This document shows, piece after piece, positions 59,731-64,000 of a stretch of DNA of 64,000 bases. Under the pieces are notes generated by a model. The model was given only the letters and a program-made list of their open reading frames with translations, ran no database searches and was not told where the DNA came from. Position 1 is the stretch's first letter. The number at the start of each line of letters is the position of its first letter. This stretch comes from Polytrichum commune (Eukaryota > Streptophyta > Polytrichopsida > Polytrichales > Polytrichaceae): positions 76,647,554 through 76,711,553 of the forward strand of contig OX485803.1 of assembly GCA_950295325.1 (NCBI GenBank), given 5' to 3'. The translations under genes were made by a program, and so were the position numbers.

Positions 59731-60043
59731 TGGACCATGTCAATGCATTTAGTAGGCCTTGAAAATTATATTTTGGGGACCTTGACCTTCATGGTCCCTC
59801 TACCATTTTTGCCTTAGTGTAAACCGAAGTGGTCCCGGGACGAGTTCAACAACCAATCATCGCTCTTACAACGCCATGGGACAACTTCATGGTCCATAGT
59901 GTAAACGGGTCCTAAGAGAACCAAATTGGGCCACTCCATGCACATAAATAAACTAAATATCTAATAAAACCAAATAAATTGTACCCCTCCCCCTCCTTCC
60001 CTTCCTCTCCTAGTTGCACCCAAACATTGCTTTAAATTGCTTA

Positions 60044-60768
60044 GGGTGAGTTTCCATGTAGGTTGCTCACCCACTAGATTCTAGATAATAGTGGGTTGGA
60101 GGTGTTCACATCTAGAGTAGAGGTGCCCCTAACCGATCACTTAGGATGTTATGCACAATATTTGGAGAAGTATAAGGCAGTGCTAAATTTTCATGTGTAG
60201 GAACATAGAAATTGGGAGGACTGCATATTTTTTGGTAACTTTATTTCTTAAATTGAAATTACCAAGCATTTTTGAAGCCAAAAGTTGGCCCAAACATATT
60301 ACCAATGTCTAGAGTCCGCCATAACTGTTCATTTTAACCGATCCTTCCTCTTCACTTTAACACTCCAAACCAAGACATGTGTCATGGCATTATTGGTTCC
60401 GGCCTGATCGAGTTTCAATCCCAACATGATTGAAATTCTTGTATCCTATAGATTGCTGATGGGGCCCTAATCGGGAATAGACTATTTTATTATAGTCTAG
60501 CACAAGCCGCCATCGATCCAACCACATTTTGGCGGGCCACTAGAATGTGGAGGGCCATCAACACAAGTCTTTAGACTTCCATGCACCCACTAAAGAATCT
60601 TTAACCTACAAGTGCCAATCATCGAAGAATTAGAACCGGTTGAAGAGAAGATGGGAAATAACTAGTTGGCACATACATACCCTACCATCAAATCTCCCCT
60701 ACGTTGGGTGGGTTAGTTTTTATTCACATTAGAATCTGGTGGGCGGGTGGCCTACATGAAACTAAGCT
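60044..60768. mobile_element. PIF/Harbinger-like MITE, second copy, interrupted by repeat family B
   Basis: GGGTGAGTTTCCATGTAGG at 60044 after TTA (60041-60043) matches the start of 7678-8098. The 3' part (60520-60768) follows the same block order (AATAACTAGTTGGCACATA, TTAGAATCTGGTGGGC). The right terminus is mutated. About 400 bases of family B sequence separate the two halves, flanked by TCTAG on each side. Confidence 0.65.
60117..60513 (-). repeat. Dispersed repeat family B, copy 3 (inverted), nested in a MITE
   Basis: The reverse complement follows 16040-16440 closely from end to end (CTATTCCCGATTAGGG, CATGACACATGTCTTGG, GGGCCAACTTTTGGCTTCAA, CTAAGTGATCGGTTAGGGGC). Because it interrupts 60044-60768, its boundaries give the full extent of family B (~400 bp) and identify it as a mobile unit. 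Confidence 0.65.
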
Positions 60769-60889
60769 TTAGCATCTTTGTCCCTCCACCAAGTTGTGCT
60801 ATCCCATATGGGATTCCTATTAAAGTTGTTGGAAATGTGGGTAAAACTTTCTATTGGTTATCCTTTGTCAGCTACTTCATCTTGGCGGG

Positions 60890-61430
60890 GGGGGGGGGGG
60901 TTTGACTGGTGTATTATTGGATACCATCGTGTGATAAAGGACATGGTCTCATTTTATGTTTCAAATTAAAATTTATAGATATATTGAAAATTTTAGCCAA
61001 GTGGAAATTTAATTTGAGAATATATTAGGTGTACTCTAATAAAATAGATCCCTAAATTTATATAGAATATCCCATTATTATGAGCATTGTTTCATGGCCT
61101 CCCCCCCCCCTTGAAAACATCCCTTTATCTCAAATGGGTATATTTCTACAAGAAAGGACCCCCCCCAAATGGGTGTGTAGAGGGTGTCTTCAACAGATGT
61201 TCTATTGCAAACCGCGGTGCAACAAAGGATAGGGTCTCATTTCATATTTCAAAATAATATTGATTTTTTTTAGCCAAGTGGATTTTTTTAAATGTATTCA
61301 ATATATACAATATACTCCTAAATACATGTGGAACATCCCATTAATATGTGCATTGTTTCATAGCCTCTCCCCTTTGAAAATACCCCTTCATGTCAAATGG
61401 GTTATATCTCTACAAAAGAGCAACCCCCCC
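60890..61430 (+). repeat. Diverged tandem duplication, ~270-bp period
   Basis: AACAAAGGATAGGGTCTCAT-like, TTAGCCAAGTGGA, ATCCCATTAATATG.GCATTG and TTTCATAGCCTC.CCCC...GAAAA blocks occur in the same order in about 60900-61150 and 61195-61440. Confidence 0.6.
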
Positions 61431-64000
61431 CCGGGTGCATTGAGGTTATGTAATGATAGCTTGATATGGAATTGCAAGTCATGAATTCCTTTTAAAATGT
61501 GACGCTCCTCTTACTACCTAAAGGGGAGACAACACACTTCACCAATATTGTGGTATTCACATTGTATATAAAGTTGTATATTAGTTGTATTGTTATCCAT
61601 AGTACAAATCCATCTTATTATTCAAAGCATATTTTAGTTATTTTCTATTTTAAACTAATTGCCACAACTTGAAAACGTTGACTTTGTAGCTATTGGATTT
61701 TCTCAAGGTCTATACCCATATGCATTTTGGAGTTGGTTCATACAAATGTCTAATTAGAAAAGAATGCCTTGACAAAAAAGATGGTATGAGCTTTTCATGG
61801 TTAGCTTCAAAACCTAAAGTTGAAGGGTGAGACTCACTAAACTCCCCTAATTTAGTGTTTTTTTTAAAAGAAAAAGAAGAAGAAAAAAGGTTTATTCATT
61901 GGCTCTTGGTCCATCCATTGGCTAGCTTATGAGGCATTTTCAATAGGCTTCAAGAAGCCCCAATTGACGATGTAGGATGACTATGTATATGGAAAATGCG
62001 ACAAGAAGTCCTACAAGGTTCACGTATGTGGCTAAATACAATTTTTTTGTGGCACGTATACGTGGCTTTGTTTTTTCAACATCGAGCTAATGTATGGCCC
62101 CCACTTTCTAAATTGTTAAAGAAAATGTGATTAACACAACCCCAAGTACAACAAACATTGGCTACATGTAAGAATTAGTGTATTAAAAGAATGGTTCGAT
62201 GGGGAATTGAACCCTAGTCTTCTGACCATGCCCACTATAATGTGGAACAACCTACAAAACACACATTAATCCAACCCATCTACCACCTAGAAATAAACTA
62301 AACATTTGACATGTGGTGAAGGTCAGGCCCCACCAATATCACCTTCCAATACTTCCATCCAATCATAGCTGATAAATTGCACAAAAAACGGTCACAAAGG
62401 CATCCTCAAGCATGCCATACATGGTTCAAAGTATGATACCAAAGTCTTTAGGTATAAATTCATGGGCTCCCTCATCATGTTCCAAAAATTGAGTGTAGGT
62501 GTAGTATGTTAGGTACCTCTCATGGAACTACAATTGCACAAAAACCTTCATTTTCCGTTCCACTACTTGGTTGTTGTTAGTTATGTGTGACTTGTGCATA
62601 CATCCATTACCATTACATTTATAAACTATTTGTAGCAACATAAATTGGAATTCATCTACTCTTCCCTTTCATAGCGAACCCTATGAGCTTCCAATATGAT
62701 ATGGTTGCTTAGCAAGGGAATGTGTTCAAGGTGTGAATGTTCTTTTGTCTTCCACACTACCTATCATTTGGATGTGAGCAATCCCAATGATTTCATGAAC
62801 TTGGAGAGGTTTGCTAAAATGAGGGCAATGTTAAATTTTTTTGCACCAAAGCCATGACATTAGGTTCTCAATCATCATTAAGGACATGGCAACTTTGTGA
62901 CATGACATCATGGTGATTTTGACATCATGGAGGAGTTTTGGAGCTCAAGGTTGTGGATGTCAAGATGCGGAGGCACCCACTCCTGAACAACCCCCATTTT
63001 GCCATAAGCATGTGAAGGTAAAGGTAATTAAGGGGAATGGGGTGCAAGGCAAACATGTGTATGAACAACATACAAGGGTGAGGATGACCATGGCATGTAG
63101 ATTGCAATGAGCATTGAAGTAAGCAAGTCAACAACGGGGTAGAAAGCACTGTAATGACAAAGGTGAGGACGAGTACGAGCACAAAGGTTAAGAAATAACT
63201 AAGGGTTTATTTTTTGTTTTGGGGGAGGGGGTTGCGTTGGAGCAACGTGCACATGAGCATGATGATCTTCACAACACATGCTAACACACGTGACTAAGGG
63301 GTTAGGGAGCATTGTGATGACCAAAGCAAAGATTAATAGGAACACACAAAGGTAAGCATATAAGCAAAGGGTTGGGGTAGAGTAGCAAACGCAATTGCAT
63401 GAGAACCATATAACGTTGACCAACAAAATGTAAGAGAAAGGGGAAGGGCTCAAGCCTTTAATGAAGAGGAGCTCCAAATGTAGGTTATTGGGAGGCTATT
63501 GCATGGATGGCGACCACAATCACGACCACAACATCAAGATGAAATGAATTGAGGTGAGCGAGGATGGCAAGCGAGGATGGCAACCATGAGCATAGCAAAT
63601 GCAACAAGCAAACACCAACACAAGGATGGCAACGACAACCACGAAAGTGAATGCAAAGGCAATGACAACTACATGAGCAACTAAGAGCGAGGGGAAGGTG
63701 GCGAGTGGCCAACGACAAGTGGATGACATATTAGCTACTATGGTGAAAGGTGGAGTCATGAGTGACAAGTGAAGTGAGGGCTACCATGGGAAAATAAATG
63801 GCTACAATTAGGGTTGAAGGTAGTGGGATGGGCTCGTTGATTCCTAGCCATAGGATCAAAGATCCTACACCAACAGTGTGGATCGCATAGCATGGTGGCC
63901 TCCCACACCCATGTGGTAATTGGTTGGCTAAATTTGCTATGAGTTGTATGGTGTCGGATAGCCCATCCCTTTATTTTTTGATGCCTTTTGTTAATATAGC
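61431..64000. other. Intergenic region to the right edge, no gene recognised
   Basis: AT-rich to 62900; then 63000-63780 is rich in AAGG, GAGGATGGCAA and CAACGACAA phrases that yield low-complexity Cys/His/Val/Ala frames on the minus strand. These look like degenerate short repeats (GAGGATGGCAA occurs at least twice near 63560-63580), not coding DNA. Confidence 0.4.

Larger units (their letters stand above)
58362..59912. mobile_element. PIF/Harbinger-like non-autonomous element, 1.55 kb
   Basis: Left end GGGCCGGTTTACACTATGGA followed by CCATG; the right end, reverse complemented, is GGACCCGTTTACACTATGGA followed by CCATG. TAA flanks both sides (58359-58361, 59913-59915). No transposase. It carries a nested MITE (58738-59055) and an internal tandem duplication (59441-59730). 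Confidence 0.75.

Noticed and set aside
62910-63768. Cys/His/Val-rich small frames near the right end
   Set aside because: Produced by low-complexity GAGGATGGCAA/CAACGACAA repeats; no domain recognisable.

Overview
The window is nuclear DNA from a land plant. It holds intron-rich genes with GT..AG splicing, plant-type orthologues (GEM-like GRAM protein, mitochondrial LON1, EXA1/GYF protein), an AT-rich intergenic background, and many small nested DNA transposons. PiggyBac-, hAT- and Tigger-type remnants and repeats that look 5S-rRNA-derived would fit a seed-free plant or another large plant genome, but I cannot name the species.

All recognisable genes lie on the minus strand. At 1-799 is a GC-rich, frameshifted, intronless piece of GMP synthase that runs off the left edge. 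At 5525-9524 is a complete GEM-like GRAM-domain gene: four coding exons, 418 aa, plus a 5'UTR exon near 10270. At 22071-32692 is a complete mitochondrial Lon protease gene (LON1): 21 exons, 975 aa, all catalytic residues present. At 37864-47963 is a complete EXA1/PSIG1/GIGYF-type gene: 15 exons, 2063 aa, with a GYF domain, an eIF4E-binding motif and polyQ tracts. I rebuilt the exons by hand from splice sites, and reading phase is consistent across every junction of the three intact genes.

The space between genes is mostly mobile DNA. Several elements can be delimited to the base from terminal inverted repeats (TIRs) and target-site duplications (TSDs): a hAT remnant (1031-2125, 8-bp TSD), a Mutator-like element with ~450-bp TIRs (10907-13171, 9-bp TSD), PIF/Harbinger-like elements with TWA duplications (7678-8098, 14835-15431, 58362-59912, 60044-60768) and a tRNA-derived SINE (54539-54712, 11-bp TSD). 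There are also piggyBac and Tigger transposase remnants, near-palindromic foldback hairpins (33220-33375, 36793-36940), and a three-unit tandem block with 5S-like sequence (51780-52800).

Local tandem duplications sit in introns and promoters of all three intact genes. From 50.7 kb to the right end I see no host gene, only repeats. Nothing in the window forms an operon-like or defence-like system. The best leads are a MITE packed with TGGGCC motifs, the 5S-like repeats, the hairpin elements and the nested insertion histories.
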